Assembly: GCF_004403515.1 (NCBI RefSeq)
Contig: NZ_SOHH01000097.1
Span: 1 to 44,516 of the forward strand
Direction of reading: 5' to 3'
Origin: Cryobacterium fucosi
Lineage (GTDB): Bacteria; Actinomycetota; Actinomycetes; Actinomycetales; Microbacteriaceae
Length of the DNA stretch: 44,516 nt
Of the stretch, positions 30,957 to 40,106 are shown piece by piece. Numbering within the stretch: the first letter of the stretch is position 1; each line of letters opens with the position of its first letter. Made by a program: the position numbers and the translations under genes. The notes under the pieces are model-generated. The model was not told where the DNA came from and made no database searches. It worked only from the letters and a program-made list of their open reading frames with translations.

Positions 30957-31835
30957 ATGACCGGGGACACCAGCACGACCGACGGGCGCACACTCGTGCG
31001 GGCCGCCATCACCCAGACCGACTGGACCGGCGACCAGGAGTCGATGATCGTCAAGCACGAGGGGTTCGTGCGCACGGCGGCCGAGGCCGGCGTGCAGGTG
31101 ATCTGCTTCCAGGAGCTCTTCCACGGCCCGTACTTCGGCATCGTGCAGGACCCGAAGTATTACGACTACGCCCAGGCCGTTCCCGGCCCGCTGGTCGAAC
31201 GTTTCCAGAAGCTCGCCGCGGAGCACAAGATGGTGATCGTCCTCCCCGTCTACGAGGAGGAGCAGCCCGGCGTGCTCTACAACACCGCCGCGGTGATCGA
31301 CGCCGACGGGAGCTACCTCGGCAAGTACCGCAAGCACCACATCCCCCACCTGCCCCAGTTCTGGGAGAAGTTCTACTTCCGCCCCGGCAACGGCGACTAC
31401 CCGGTCTTCGACACCATGGTCGGTCGGATCGGCGTCTACATCTGCTACGACCGGCACTTCCCGGAGGGCTGGCGCGTGCTCGGCCTGAACGGCGCCGAGA
31501 TCGTCTTCAACCCCTCGGCCACCAAGCCAGGCCTCTCCAACCGGCTCTGGGAGCTCGAACAGCCGGCCGCCGCGGTCGCCAACCAGTACTACGTCGGCGC
31601 GAACAACCGCATCGGCACCGAGAGCCGCGAGTTCGGCGATGAGGCGGTCACCTTCTACGGCAGCTCCTACTTCGTCGACCCGCGCGGCAATTACGTCGGC
31701 GAGGTGGCGTCGACGGATGCCACGGAGATCGTGATCCGCGACCTCGATCTCGGCGTCATCCGGGAGGTGCGAAATTCGTGGCAGTTCTACCGCGACCGCC
31801 GCCCCGACTCCTACGAGCCGATCGTCGAACCCTGA
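30957..31835 (+). CDS. Beta-ureidopropionase (N-carbamoyl-beta-alanine amidohydrolase)
   Basis: 292 residues of the nitrilase superfamily with the Glu53 (FQELFHG), Lys126 (KYRKHHIPH) and Cys163 (YICYDRHFPEGWR) triad. The HHIPHLPQFWEKFYFRPG stretch and NNRIGTE are typical of beta-ureidopropionase/N-carbamoyl amino acid amidase. It releases CO2 and ammonia from N-carbamoyl-beta-alanine (uracil route) or N-carbamoyl-beta-aminoisobutyrate (thymine route). It is the first gene of the operon; the GGAGG-led ATG at 30957 is preferred to an upstream ATG at 30942. A 270-bp repeat block separates it from the dihydropyrimidinase gene. Exact substrate (ureido acid or carbamoyl alpha-amino acid) is inferred. 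Confidence 0.88.
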   Translation: MTGDTSTTDGRTLVRAAITQTDWTGDQESMIVKHEGFVRTAAEAGVQVICFQELFHGPYFGIVQDPKYYDYAQAVPGPLVERFQKLAAEHKMVIVLPVYEEEQPGVLYNTAAVIDADGSYLGKYRKHHIPHLPQFWEKFYFRPGNGDYPVFDTMVGRIGVYICYDRHFPEGWRVLGLNGAEIVFNPSATKPGLSNRLWELEQPAAAVANQYYVGANNRIGTESREFGDEAVTFYGSSYFVDPRGNYVGEVASTDATEIVIRDLDLGVIREVRNSWQFYRDRRPDSYEPIVEP

Positions 31836-31839
31836 GCCC

Positions 31840-32109
31840 GGTGATCGAGCTTGTCGAGATCCCGGTGATCGAGCGTGTCGGTGATCGAGCTTGTCGGTGA
31901 TCGAGCTTGTCGAGATCAGGGTCTCGACAGGCTCGACCACCGGGGCGAGGGTCTCGACAGGCTCGACCACCGGGGCGAGGGTCTCGACGGGCTCGACCAC
32001 CGGGCAAGGCTCGACCACCGGGGCGAGGGTCTCGACGGGCTCGACCACCGGGCGGGCTCGACCACCGGGCGGGCTCGACCACCGGTCGGTGATTGAGCCT
32101 GTCGAAATC
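31840..32109. repeat. TCTCGACAGGCTCGACCACC-type repeat, block 3, inside the operon
   Basis: Begins 5 nt after the amidohydrolase stop with several GGTGATCGAGCTTGTCG units and continues with two exact 30-bp units (GTCTCGACAGGCTCGACCAC plus CGGGGCGAGG at 31921 and 31951) and degenerate ones. It ends in GATTGAGCCTGTCGAAATC. The two orientations can fold into one long hairpin. This is the whole gap of about 318 bp before the next gene. Confidence 0.9.
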
Positions 32110-32153
32110 ATGAACCAAGTCGACATCACGAACATCCAGGACGGGAACGGGCG

Positions 32154-33599
32154 ATGAAAACCTTGATCAGAAACGGCACCGTGGTCAGCGCCACCGGCCG
32201 CGTGCAGGCAGACGTGCTCATCGACGGCGAGACGATCGCCGCGGTGCTGGCACCCGGGTCCCGGCTCCTCGGCGCCGACCTGGCCTCCGGCGTCGACCGG
32301 GTGATCGACGCGACCGGGAAGTACGTGATCCCGGGCGGGATCGACGCGCACACCCACATGCAGCTGCCGTTCGGCGGCACCGCGGCATCCGACACCTTCG
32401 AGACCGGCACCCGCGCGGCCGCGTGGGGCGGAACGACCACGATCATCGACTTCGCCGTGCAGAGCTACGGCCAGCGCGTCTTCGACGGCCTCGCCGCGTG
32501 GCACGAGAAGGCCGCAGGCAACTGCGCGATCGACTACGCCTTCCACCAGATCATCGGCGACCTCAATGCGGACTCCCTCCAGGCGATGGACGGGCTGCTC
32601 GCCGAGGGGGTCTCCAGCTTCAAGCTGTTCATGGCCTACCCGGGGGTCTTCTACTCCGATGACGCGCAGATCCTCAAGGCGATGCAGAAGTCGGCCGAAA
32701 CCGGGCTGATGACCATGATGCACGCCGAAAACGGACCGGCGATCGACGTGCTCGTCGGCCAGCTGCTCGCCGAAGGCAAGACCGACCCGTACTACCATGG
32801 CGTCGCCCGCGCCTGGCAGCTCGAGGAGGAGGCCACCCACCGGGCGATCATGCTCGCCGACCTCACCGGGGCGCCGCTCTACGTCGTGCACGTCAGTGCC
32901 AAACAGGCCGTCGCCCAGATCGCGGCCGCCCGGGGCACGGGCCAGAACGTCTTCGGCGAGACCTGCCCGCAATACCTCTACCTCTCGCTCGAGGAGAACC
33001 TCGGCGCCCCCGGCTTCGAGGGCGCCAAATGGGTGTGCTCCACCCCGCTGCGCTCCCGAGCCGAAGGGCACCAGGACCACCTCTGGCAGAGCCTGCGCAC
33101 CAACGACCTGCAACTGGTCTCCACCGACCACTGCCCGTTCTGCATGAAGGGCCAGAAGGACCTGGGCCTCGGCGACTTCTCCAAGATCCCGAACGGGATC
33201 GGCTCGGTCGAGCACCGCCTCGACCTGCTCTACCAGGGCGTGGTCACCGGCCGGATCTCACTCGAACGCTGGGTCGAGATCACCTCCACCACGCCGGCAC
33301 GCATGTTCGGCCTCTACGGGAAGAAAGGCGTGATCCAGCCCGGAGCGGATGCCGACATCGTCGTCTACGACCCTGACGGCCACACGTCCATCGGCTACGG
33401 CACCGACGAGTTCGGCGAGCCGACCGGGCGCAGCCACCACATGAACATGGACCATTCGGCCTGGGAGGGCTACGAGATCGACGGTCACGTCGACGTCGTG
33501 CTCTCCCGCGGCAAGGTCGTCATCGAGGGCAACAGCTACCTCGGCGCCAAGGGTGACGGTCGGTTCGTCAAGCGCGGCCTGAGCCAGTACCTGATCTAG
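32154..33599 (+). CDS. Dihydropyrimidinase / hydantoinase
   Basis: 481 residues of the cyclic amidohydrolase family. Metal ligands are visible: His66 and His68 in DAHTHM, carboxylated Lys157 in SFKLFMAYPG, later His in MMHAENG and VVHVSAKQA, and Asp in STDHCPF. GGIDAHTH, GTTTIIDFAVQ and FGETCPQYL are characteristic. It opens the ring of dihydrouracil, dihydrothymine or a 5-substituted hydantoin to the N-carbamoyl amino acid, the substrate of the amidohydrolase upstream. Homology alone cannot separate the two substrates; the beta-alanine-type aminotransferase downstream favours dihydropyrimidines. It precedes the LLM gene by 10 nt. Confidence 0.92.
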   Translation: MKTLIRNGTVVSATGRVQADVLIDGETIAAVLAPGSRLLGADLASGVDRVIDATGKYVIPGGIDAHTHMQLPFGGTAASDTFETGTRAAAWGGTTTIIDFAVQSYGQRVFDGLAAWHEKAAGNCAIDYAFHQIIGDLNADSLQAMDGLLAEGVSSFKLFMAYPGVFYSDDAQILKAMQKSAETGLMTMMHAENGPAIDVLVGQLLAEGKTDPYYHGVARAWQLEEEATHRAIMLADLTGAPLYVVHVSAKQAVAQIAAARGTGQNVFGETCPQYLYLSLEENLGAPGFEGAKWVCSTPLRSRAEGHQDHLWQSLRTNDLQLVSTDHCPFCMKGQKDLGLGDFSKIPNGIGSVEHRLDLLYQGVVTGRISLERWVEITSTTPARMFGLYGKKGVIQPGADADIVVYDPDGHTSIGYGTDEFGEPTGRSHHMNMDHSAWEGYEIDGHVDVVLSRGKVVIEGNSYLGAKGDGRFVKRGLSQYLI

Positions 33600-33609
33600 G
33601 GCGGACCAA

Positions 33610-34626
33610 ATGGACTTCGGAGCAGTACTCCAGACCAACCCGCCGTCGGCGCGCGTCGTGCAGCTCGCCCAGCTCGCCGAGGTGCACGGCTTCAGCCACG
33701 TCTGGACCTTCGACTCGCATCTGCTCTGGCAGGAGCCGTATGTGATCCACAGCCGTATCCTCGCCGAGACCCGCAAGATCGTGGTCGGGCCGATGGTCAC
33801 CAACCCGGCCACCAGGGACTGGACCGTGACGGCGTCGACCTTCGCCACCCTGAACGAGATGTACGGCAACCGCACCATCTGCGGCATCGGCCGCGGCGAC
33901 TCCGCGGTGCGGGTCACCAACGGGGCGCCCACCACCCTGAAGACGTTGCGCGAATCGATCCACGTCATCCGGGAGCTGGCCAATTCCCGCGCGGTCCTGC
34001 ACAACGGCGCCACCCTCCGGTTCCCGTGGAGCACGGGCTCCAGCCTCGAGGTGTGGGTGGCGGCCTACGGCCCGCTCGCGCTCAAGCTTGCCGGCGAGGT
34101 CGGCGACGGCTTCATCCTGCAGATGGCCGACCTCGACGTGGCCGAATGGATGATCGGCACGGTGCGGGATGCCGCCGCGAACGTGGGACGCGACCCGGCG
34201 TCGATCTCCATCTGCGTCGCAGCGCCGATGTACATCGGCGACGACTGGGAGCACATGCGTAACCAATGCCGGTGGTTCGGCGGAATGGTCGGCAACCACG
34301 TCGCCGACATCGTCGCGAAGTACGGCACCGAGTCCCTCGTGCCCAAGGCCCTCACCGACTACATCGCCGGCCGAAGCGGCTACGACTACAACCAGCACGG
34401 CCGCGCCGGCAACACGCACGCCGACTTCGTGCCGGACGAGATCGTGGACCGGTTCTGCCTCCTCGGAACCTCGAAGGACCACATCGTGAAGCTGCAGGCC
34501 CTCAAGGAACTCGGGGTCGACCAGTTCGCCGGCTACCTCCAGCACGACAACAAGGAGGAGACCCTGCGCGTCTACGGCGAGACCGTGATCCCCGCTCTCA
34601 CCGACCCGATCGTGGCGAAGCTGTGA
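33610..34626 (+). CDS. F420-type LLM oxidoreductase of the pyrimidine operon
   Basis: 338 residues, a luciferase-like (beta/alpha)8 barrel close to methylene-tetrahydromethanopterin reductase and the CPS_4043-type family. Seen are MDFGAVLQTNPP, VWTFDSHLLWQEPYVI, GPMVTNPATRDWTVTASTFATLNEMYG, CGIGRGDSAVR, VWVAAYGPLALKLAGEVGDGFI and the C-terminal LGTSKDHIVKL. It should bind F420 (or FMN) and transfer hydride. It lies between dihydropyrimidinase and the importer, overlapping the permease by 4 nt, while no dihydropyrimidine dehydrogenase is in the operon. Reduction of uracil/thymine with F420H2 is my inference. A RutA-like ring oxygenase role is less likely, since dihydropyrimidinase would then be pointless. 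Confidence 0.85.
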   Translation: MDFGAVLQTNPPSARVVQLAQLAEVHGFSHVWTFDSHLLWQEPYVIHSRILAETRKIVVGPMVTNPATRDWTVTASTFATLNEMYGNRTICGIGRGDSAVRVTNGAPTTLKTLRESIHVIRELANSRAVLHNGATLRFPWSTGSSLEVWVAAYGPLALKLAGEVGDGFILQMADLDVAEWMIGTVRDAAANVGRDPASISICVAAPMYIGDDWEHMRNQCRWFGGMVGNHVADIVAKYGTESLVPKALTDYIAGRSGYDYNQHGRAGNTHADFVPDEIVDRFCLLGTSKDHIVKLQALKELGVDQFAGYLQHDNKEETLRVYGETVIPALTDPIVAKL

Positions 34627-35528
34627 CCACGGCCGTCCCCGCCCGTTCCCGCCGCGGCCCGCTCCCCGCGCGCCGGCTTGTCGTCGGCGCGCTCGGCCTG
34701 GTGCTGCTCGCCGGGATCTGGGAGCTGTACAAGCTGCTCGGCCCGGCGGGCGGCGTCGTGCTCGCCGGGGTCACCGTGCTGCCCCGCACCAGCGACCTGG
34801 CCATGCCGCACCTCTGGGTGATGGCCGGGCGCGCGCTCGAACCGGTCACCGGCGCCGGCGGCGCCGTGCCGCTCTGGCGGGCCGTTCTCGACGCCTCCCT
34901 GTTCACCCTCGGCATCTCCACGGTGGGCTGGCTCGTCGGCGTCACCGTCGGCCTCGCGCTCGCGCTCCTGATGCAGCGGTTCCGGCTGGCCGAGGCGGCC
35001 GTGCTGCCCTGGATCATCCTCAGCCAGACCGTTCCGCTGATCGCCCTGGCCCCGCTCGTACGGCGCTGGGGGGCCCAGATCCAGTTCGGCGCGTTCAGCT
35101 GGGAGAGCTGGATGTCGGTGGCCCTGATCGCCTCCTACCTCGCCTTCTTCCCGGTCTCGGTCGGCGCTCTCCGGGGCCTCGGCTCACCCGACGCCAACCA
35201 CGTCGACCTGATGCACTGCTATTCGGCCGGCTGGTGGAAGACCCTCTGGCGGCTGCGGCTGCCGGCGAGCGTCGGCTACCTGTTGCCCGCGTTGCGCCTC
35301 GCCGCGGCCAGCGCCGTGATCGGCAGCGTCGTCGCCGAGGTGTCGATCGGGCTGCGCGGCGGCATCGGCAGACTGATCGTCGAATACGCCGGCGCGGCCG
35401 GCGGCGACCCAGGCAAACCCTGGGCGCCGATCTTCGGCTCGGTGCTGGTCGGGCTCGTCGCCGCCGGGTTCGTCGGGCTGATCGGGCGGGGCCTCCGCCG
35501 GTTCCGGCGCGGGGAGGTCGCGGCGTGA
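34623..35528 (+). CDS. ABC transporter permease, NitT/TauT type (first subunit)
   Basis: 301 residues with about six membrane helices of the BPD_transp_1 fold. The coupling region reads LMHCYSAGWWKTLWRLRLPASVGYLLPALRLAAASAVIGSVVAE, near residue 200. The GTG start overlaps the LLM stop by 4 nt (GTGA) and the end overlaps the ATPase gene in the same way, so translation is coupled. With the second permease at 36394 it should form a heterodimer that imports the pyrimidine or hydantoin substrate. Related systems carry pyrimidine precursors, riboflavin, nitrate or sulfonates. Confidence 0.85.
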   Translation: MTTAVPARSRRGPLPARRLVVGALGLVLLAGIWELYKLLGPAGGVVLAGVTVLPRTSDLAMPHLWVMAGRALEPVTGAGGAVPLWRAVLDASLFTLGISTVGWLVGVTVGLALALLMQRFRLAEAAVLPWIILSQTVPLIALAPLVRRWGAQIQFGAFSWESWMSVALIASYLAFFPVSVGALRGLGSPDANHVDLMHCYSAGWWKTLWRLRLPASVGYLLPALRLAAASAVIGSVVAEVSIGLRGGIGRLIVEYAGAAGGDPGKPWAPIFGSVLVGLVAAGFVGLIGRGLRRFRRGEVAA

Positions 35529-36397
35529 GCGGGCTGGGACGGAATGCGACGCCAGACGTGAACGCCGGTCCGGTGCCCGGCGCGGGGGCCGCGAGCCTGG
35601 CCGTGGACGTGCGCGGGGTGAGCCGCGTGTTCGCCGGCCGGAAGGGGGCATCCGTCACGGCCCTCGACGATGTCAGCCTCACCGTGGCGCCGGGCGAATT
35701 CGTCTCGCTGATCGGGCCGAGCGGCTGCGGCAAGAGCACCCTGCTGCGGCTGATCGCCGACCTCGACACCCCGACCACCGGCGAGATCCGGGTCTTCGGC
35801 AAACCGGCCAGGCAGGCCAGGATCGACCAGGACTACGGCATCGCCTTCCAGCAGGCCGGGCTGCTGCCCTGGCGCACCGTCACCGGCAACATCGAGCTGC
35901 CGCTCGAACTGCACGGCGCCGGACGGGCGGCCCGTCGCGCCCGCGCGGCCGAGCTGATCGAGCTGGTCGGGCTGTCGGAGTTCGCCGGCCACTACCCCGA
36001 CCAGCTCTCCGGCGGCATGCAGCAGCGGGTGGCGATCGCCCGGTCGCTGGCGGAGAGCCCGAGCCTGCTGCTGATGGACGAACCGTTCGGCGCGCTCGAC
36101 GAGATGACCCGGGAGCGGATGCAGAACGAACTCGTCCGGATCTGCGGCGAAACGAGCGCCGCCGTGGTCTTCGTCACCCACTCCATCCCCGAGGCCGTCT
36201 TCCTCTCCAACCGGGTCGTCGTGCTGGAGCCGCGGCCGGGACGCATCCGGGATGTGCTCCGGGTCGGGCTCGGCAACCCGGGGGAGCGCGGCGAGACCCT
36301 GCGCGAGGACGAGGAGTTCTTCCGCGCGGTGAGCCAGGTGCGCGAGCTGCTGCACGGAGAGGCCCCGGCCGGGGCCAGGGGGGCCGCGACCCAATGA
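35525..36397 (+). CDS. ABC transporter ATP-binding protein, NitT/TauT type
   Basis: 290 residues. Walker A LIGPSGCGKSTLLRL is near residue 67, Q-loop FQQAGLLPWRTV, signature QLSGGMQQRVAIARSL, Walker B LLLMDEPFGALDEMTRE, and switch His in VTHSIPEAVFLSNRV. The PFGALDE and THxxxEA patterns are typical of nitrate/taurine/pyrimidine-type importers. The GTG start overlaps the first permease and the end overlaps the second (ATGA). Some 25 residues before the ABC domain are extra, so a later start is possible. Confidence 0.9.
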   Translation: MSGLGRNATPDVNAGPVPGAGAASLAVDVRGVSRVFAGRKGASVTALDDVSLTVAPGEFVSLIGPSGCGKSTLLRLIADLDTPTTGEIRVFGKPARQARIDQDYGIAFQQAGLLPWRTVTGNIELPLELHGAGRAARRARAAELIELVGLSEFAGHYPDQLSGGMQQRVAIARSLAESPSLLLMDEPFGALDEMTRERMQNELVRICGETSAAVVFVTHSIPEAVFLSNRVVVLEPRPGRIRDVLRVGLGNPGERGETLREDEEFFRAVSQVRELLHGEAPAGARGAATQ

Positions 36398-37203
36398 GCC
36401 AGGCATCCGTTCGACCGGGCGGCGCCGGAGCGGCCGGCCAGGCGCCGACCGGGCCGGTCCGCACCGTGCTGGCGCCGATCCTGCTCGGACTCGCCGTGGT
36501 ACTGCTGTGGCAGGGGGCGGTCACCCTGCTGGCCATCAAACCGTTCATCCTGCCCGGGCCGCTCGCGATCGCCGACCAGTTCGGCGCGAACCTGCAGAAC
36601 GTGGCCGACGGGATGCTCGCCACCGGCCGGAACGCCCTCGTCGGGCTCCTGATCGGCACCGTGCTCGGGGTGCTGCTGGCCGTCCTCGCCGCGCTCGTAA
36701 GGCTGCTCGACGAGATGGCCGCGCCGATCGTGGCTGCCATCGCGGTCGTGCCGATCGTGGCGCTCGCCCCGGTGCTCTACACGATGTACGGCGCCGGCGC
36801 CGAGACCGCCCGGCAGTTCGTGGCGGCGCTCGCCGTATTCGTGCCCGTGTACTTCAACACCCTCAAGGGGCTCCGTCAGGTGCGCCCGGTGCACCGCGAC
36901 CTGATGCGGTCGTATGCGGCCACGAGCTGGCAGGCCACCCGCACCGTGACCCTGCCGACCGCACTGCCGTTCGTCTTCACGGGCCTGCGGATCGCCTCCT
37001 CGCTTGCCGTCATCTCCGCCCTGATCGCCGAGTACTTCGGAGGCCCGGTCGGCGGCCTCGGCAAGTCGATCACGTCGTCGGCGTCGAGCAGCAACTACGG
37101 ACTGGCCTGGGCGTACGTGCTCGGCGGGGTCCTGCTCGGCCTCCTGTTCTATTCCGCAGCGCTCATCGTCGAGAAGCTCGTCAGCCGCCGGTCAGGCGGA
37201 TAG
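36394..37203 (+). CDS. ABC transporter permease, NitT/TauT type (second subunit)
   Basis: 269 residues with about six helices. FILPGPLAIADQFGANL near residue 50 and the coupling helix RSYAATSWQATRTVTLPTALPFVFTGLRIASSLAVISALIAEYFGG are typical of ThiX/SsuC/RibX-like permeases. It pairs with the product of 34623. The ATG overlaps the ATPase stop, and the binding-protein gene begins 84 nt later with its own GGAGG. Confidence 0.9.
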   Translation: MSQASVRPGGAGAAGQAPTGPVRTVLAPILLGLAVVLLWQGAVTLLAIKPFILPGPLAIADQFGANLQNVADGMLATGRNALVGLLIGTVLGVLLAVLAALVRLLDEMAAPIVAAIAVVPIVALAPVLYTMYGAGAETARQFVAALAVFVPVYFNTLKGLRQVRPVHRDLMRSYAATSWQATRTVTLPTALPFVFTGLRIASSLAVISALIAEYFGGPVGGLGKSITSSASSSNYGLAWAYVLGGVLLGLLFYSAALIVEKLVSRRSGG

Positions 37204-37287
37204 GCGTCCGCCGCGTGCGCGCGGCGGTCGATGCACCACGATGCACCATCCACAGCAGAGTCAGGCAACCACTTCACGGAGGTAGAC

Positions 37288-38439
37288 ATGAACCACAGCA
37301 CACGATGGTTGGGCGCGTTGGGCGCCCTCGCCGCCAGCAGCGCCCTCGTCCTCACCGGCTGCAGCACCGGGACCGCGTCGACCGGATCGACCTCGGGTCC
37401 CGGCGGCGACCTCGTTCCGATCACCCTGCAGCTGCAATGGGTCGCCCAGGCCCAGTTCGCCGGCTACTACGCGGCCGTCGACCAGGGCTTCTACGAGGAC
37501 GAGGGCCTCGATGTCACCATCGCCGAGGGTGCCGCGGACATCGTGCCGCAGGACGTCCTCGCGGCCGGCGACGCCGACTACGCCATTTCCTGGGTGCCCA
37601 AGGTGCTCGGCTCGATCGAGCAGGGCGCCAACATCACCGATGTCGCGCAGATCTTCGAACGCAGCGCCACCACCCAGATCTCCTTCAAGGACAAGGGCAT
37701 CACGTCGCCGGCCGACCTCACGGGCAAGAACGTCGGCAGCTGGGGCTACGGCAACGAATGGGAGCTCTTCGCCGGCATGCAGAAGAGCGGCGTGCAGGTG
37801 GGCGACATCAATCTCGTGCAGCAGGCCTTCGACATGAACGGGTTCCTCTCCGGGGACATCGACGCGGCCCAGGCCATGACCTACAACGAGTACGCCCAGG
37901 TGCTCGAGACCAGGAACCCGAAAACGGGCGAGCTCTACCAGCCGGCCGACCTCAACGTGATCGACTGGAACGACGAGGGCACGGCCAGGCTCCAGGATGC
38001 GATCTGGGCCGACGCCGACAAGCTCGCCTCCGACAAGGACTACGCCGCCAACACGGTCAAGTTCATCAAGGCGTCGATCAAGGGCTGGATCTACGCGGCA
38101 ACCGACCCGGACAAGGCCGCCGGAATCGTCACCGCGGCCGGTTCGCAGCTGCCCGCCGGCCACCAGCTCTGGATGACCAACGAGGTCAACAAGCTGATCT
38201 GGCCGTCCACGAACGGGGTCGGCCTGATCGATGCGGCCGCCTGGAAGAACACCGTCGACATCGCGATGAACACCAGGAACGAGACCGGCGCCACCATCAT
38301 CACCGCCGAACCGCCCACGACCGCGTACTCGAATGAGTACGTGCAGCAGGCGCTCGACGAGCTGAAGGCGGACGGCGTCGACGTGATGGGCGCAGACTGG
38401 AAGCCGAGCACGGTCACGCTCACCGAGGGCGGCAAGTAG
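37288..38439 (+). CDS. ABC transporter substrate-binding lipoprotein, NMT1/ThiY-like
   Basis: 383 residues. The start at 37288 has GGAGG at 5 nt. A signal peptide with lipobox LVLTGC places the anchoring Cys near residue 25. LQWVAQAQFAGYYAAVDQGFYEDEGLDVTI is the opening of NMT1/ThiY-family binding proteins, which capture thiamine precursors, riboflavin or pyrimidines. WGYGNEWELFAGM and the conserved Asn/Glu/Tyr positions (AMTYNEYAQV) line the ligand cleft in relatives. It probably captures the nitrogen heterocycle degraded by the operon. Confidence 0.9.
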   Translation: MNHSTRWLGALGALAASSALVLTGCSTGTASTGSTSGPGGDLVPITLQLQWVAQAQFAGYYAAVDQGFYEDEGLDVTIAEGAADIVPQDVLAAGDADYAISWVPKVLGSIEQGANITDVAQIFERSATTQISFKDKGITSPADLTGKNVGSWGYGNEWELFAGMQKSGVQVGDINLVQQAFDMNGFLSGDIDAAQAMTYNEYAQVLETRNPKTGELYQPADLNVIDWNDEGTARLQDAIWADADKLASDKDYAANTVKFIKASIKGWIYAATDPDKAAGIVTAAGSQLPAGHQLWMTNEVNKLIWPSTNGVGLIDAAAWKNTVDIAMNTRNETGATIITAEPPTTAYSNEYVQQALDELKADGVDVMGADWKPSTVTLTEGGK

Positions 38440-38560
38440 GCTCGCCCCACCGCTCCTCACTGCACAGGGCCGGGCGGTCAACCGGCCGCCCGGCCCCCGC
38501 GTCCCGAAACCTTCACTCCACGCATTTCCTTCACTCAACGCAGAGAAAGACACGATATTC

Positions 38561-39883
38561 GTGAATGACACCACCTCCGCCAGCCTGAACGACCCTGCCT
38601 ACGAGCTGGACCGGGCCTACGTCTTCCACTCCTGGTCGGCGCAGGCAGCCCTCACACCGCTCGTGATCGCGGGCGGCCAGGGCTCCCGGGTCTGGGACTA
38701 CGACGGGCGCAGCTACCTGGACTTCTCCAGTCAGCTCGTCAACGTGAACATCGGCCACCAGCATCCGGCCGTCACCCAGGCCATCATCGACCAGGCCGGC
38801 ACGCTCGCCACGGTCGCGCCGTCGGCCGCGAACCTGATGCGCGGCGAGGCGGCCAAACGCATCGTCGACCGCGCCCCTGCCCGCTTCAACAAGGTCTTCT
38901 TCACCAACGGCGGGGCGGATGCGATCGAGAACGCGATCCGGCTGGCCCGGCTGCACACCGGGCGGGACAAGGTGCTCTCCAGCTACCGCTCCTACCACGG
39001 CAACACCGGGGCGGCGATCGTCGCGACCGGCGACTGGCGGCGCATCCCGAACGAATTCGCGCGCGGCCACGTTCACTTCTTCGGCCCGTACCTCTACCGC
39101 AGCGAGTTCTGGGCGACGACGCCCGAGCAGGAGTCGGAGCGGGCGCTGCGCCACCTCGAGCGCGTGATCCAGAGCGAGGGGCCGACCACGATCGCGGCCG
39201 TGCTGCTCGAATCGATCCCCGGCACGGCCGGGGTGCTCGTGCCGCCGCCCGGCTACCTCGCCGGGGTGCGCGCGCTCTGCGACCGCTACGGGATCCTGCT
39301 GATCCTCGACGAGGTGATGGCCGGCTTCGGGCGCACCGGGCGGTGGTTCGCCTTCGAAGGCTACGACGTGACCCCCGACCTGATCGCCTTCGCCAAGGGC
39401 GTCAACTCCGGCTACGTGCCCACCGGCGGCGTGATCATCTCCGAGTCGATCGCGAACGACTTCGAGACCACGGTCTTCCCCGGCGGACTCACCTACAGCG
39501 GGCATCCGCTGGCGATGGCGTCCATCGTGGCCGCCCTCGACGCGATGGAGAACGAGGGCATCGTCGCCAACGCCGCCAGGATCGGACGAGACCGGCTCGC
39601 GCCCGGCCTCGCTGCGCTGCAGGAGAAACACCAGATCATCGGCGAGGTGCGCGGCGAGGGCGTGTTCTGGGCGCTGGAACTCGTCGCCGACCAGGGCACC
39701 CGCGCGCCGCTCAGCGGCGTCGTGATGGGCCGGATCAAGACCGAGCTCCTCGCCCGCAATCTCCTGCCCTTCCTCGCAGACAACCGGATCCACGTCGTGC
39801 CGCCCTGCGTGGTCACCGACGACGAGGTCGCCGAGGCGCTCGCCATCTACGACGAGGTCCTCGGCCTCGACCTCCTTGCCTGA
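38561..39883 (+). CDS. Class III aminotransferase, beta-alanine/beta-aminoisobutyrate type
   Basis: 440 residues of the omega-amino acid:pyruvate aminotransferase family. FTNGGADAIENAIRLAR near 117, SYHGNTGAAI near 142, LDEVMAGFGRTG near 250 and the PLP lysine Lys279 in AFAKGVNSGYVPTGG are present, then TYSGHPLAMAS. It should convert beta-alanine (from uracil) to malonate semialdehyde, or beta-aminoisobutyrate to methylmalonate semialdehyde. The start is a GTG; an ATG 4 nt further is out of frame. There is only a weak AGAGAAAGA upstream. Place in the operon between the importer and the semialdehyde dehydrogenase fits this order of reactions. Confidence 0.9.
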   Translation: MNDTTSASLNDPAYELDRAYVFHSWSAQAALTPLVIAGGQGSRVWDYDGRSYLDFSSQLVNVNIGHQHPAVTQAIIDQAGTLATVAPSAANLMRGEAAKRIVDRAPARFNKVFFTNGGADAIENAIRLARLHTGRDKVLSSYRSYHGNTGAAIVATGDWRRIPNEFARGHVHFFGPYLYRSEFWATTPEQESERALRHLERVIQSEGPTTIAAVLLESIPGTAGVLVPPPGYLAGVRALCDRYGILLILDEVMAGFGRTGRWFAFEGYDVTPDLIAFAKGVNSGYVPTGGVIISESIANDFETTVFPGGLTYSGHPLAMASIVAALDAMENEGIVANAARIGRDRLAPGLAALQEKHQIIGEVRGEGVFWALELVADQGTRAPLSGVVMGRIKTELLARNLLPFLADNRIHVVPPCVVTDDEVAEALAIYDEVLGLDLLA

Positions 39884-39888
39884 CCGGG

Positions 39889-40053
39889 ATCTCGACAGGC
39901 TCGATCACCGACAGGCTCGAGCCCCCCCGGTGGTCGAGCCCCCGGTGGTCGAGCCCCGCCGGTGGTCGAGCCCCGCCGGTGGTCGAGCCCGTCGAGACCA
40001 ACCCCCGACGCGTCCGATCGCTGTCCTCCCGGTGGTCGAGCCTGTCGAGACCA
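39889..40053. repeat. TCTCGACAGGCTCGACCACC-type repeat, block 4, inside the operon
   Basis: Starts 6 nt after the aminotransferase stop with ATCTCGACAGGCTCGATCACC. It then carries several CGGTGGTCGAGCCCC units in the opposite orientation and ends in GTCGAGCCTGTCGAGACC. It fills most of the gap before the dehydrogenase gene and can fold into stem-loops. Confidence 0.88.
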
Positions 40054-40106
40054 ACCCCCGACACCCCTGACCCCACCAATCCCTCGACGAAGAGAAACGA
40101 AGAACA

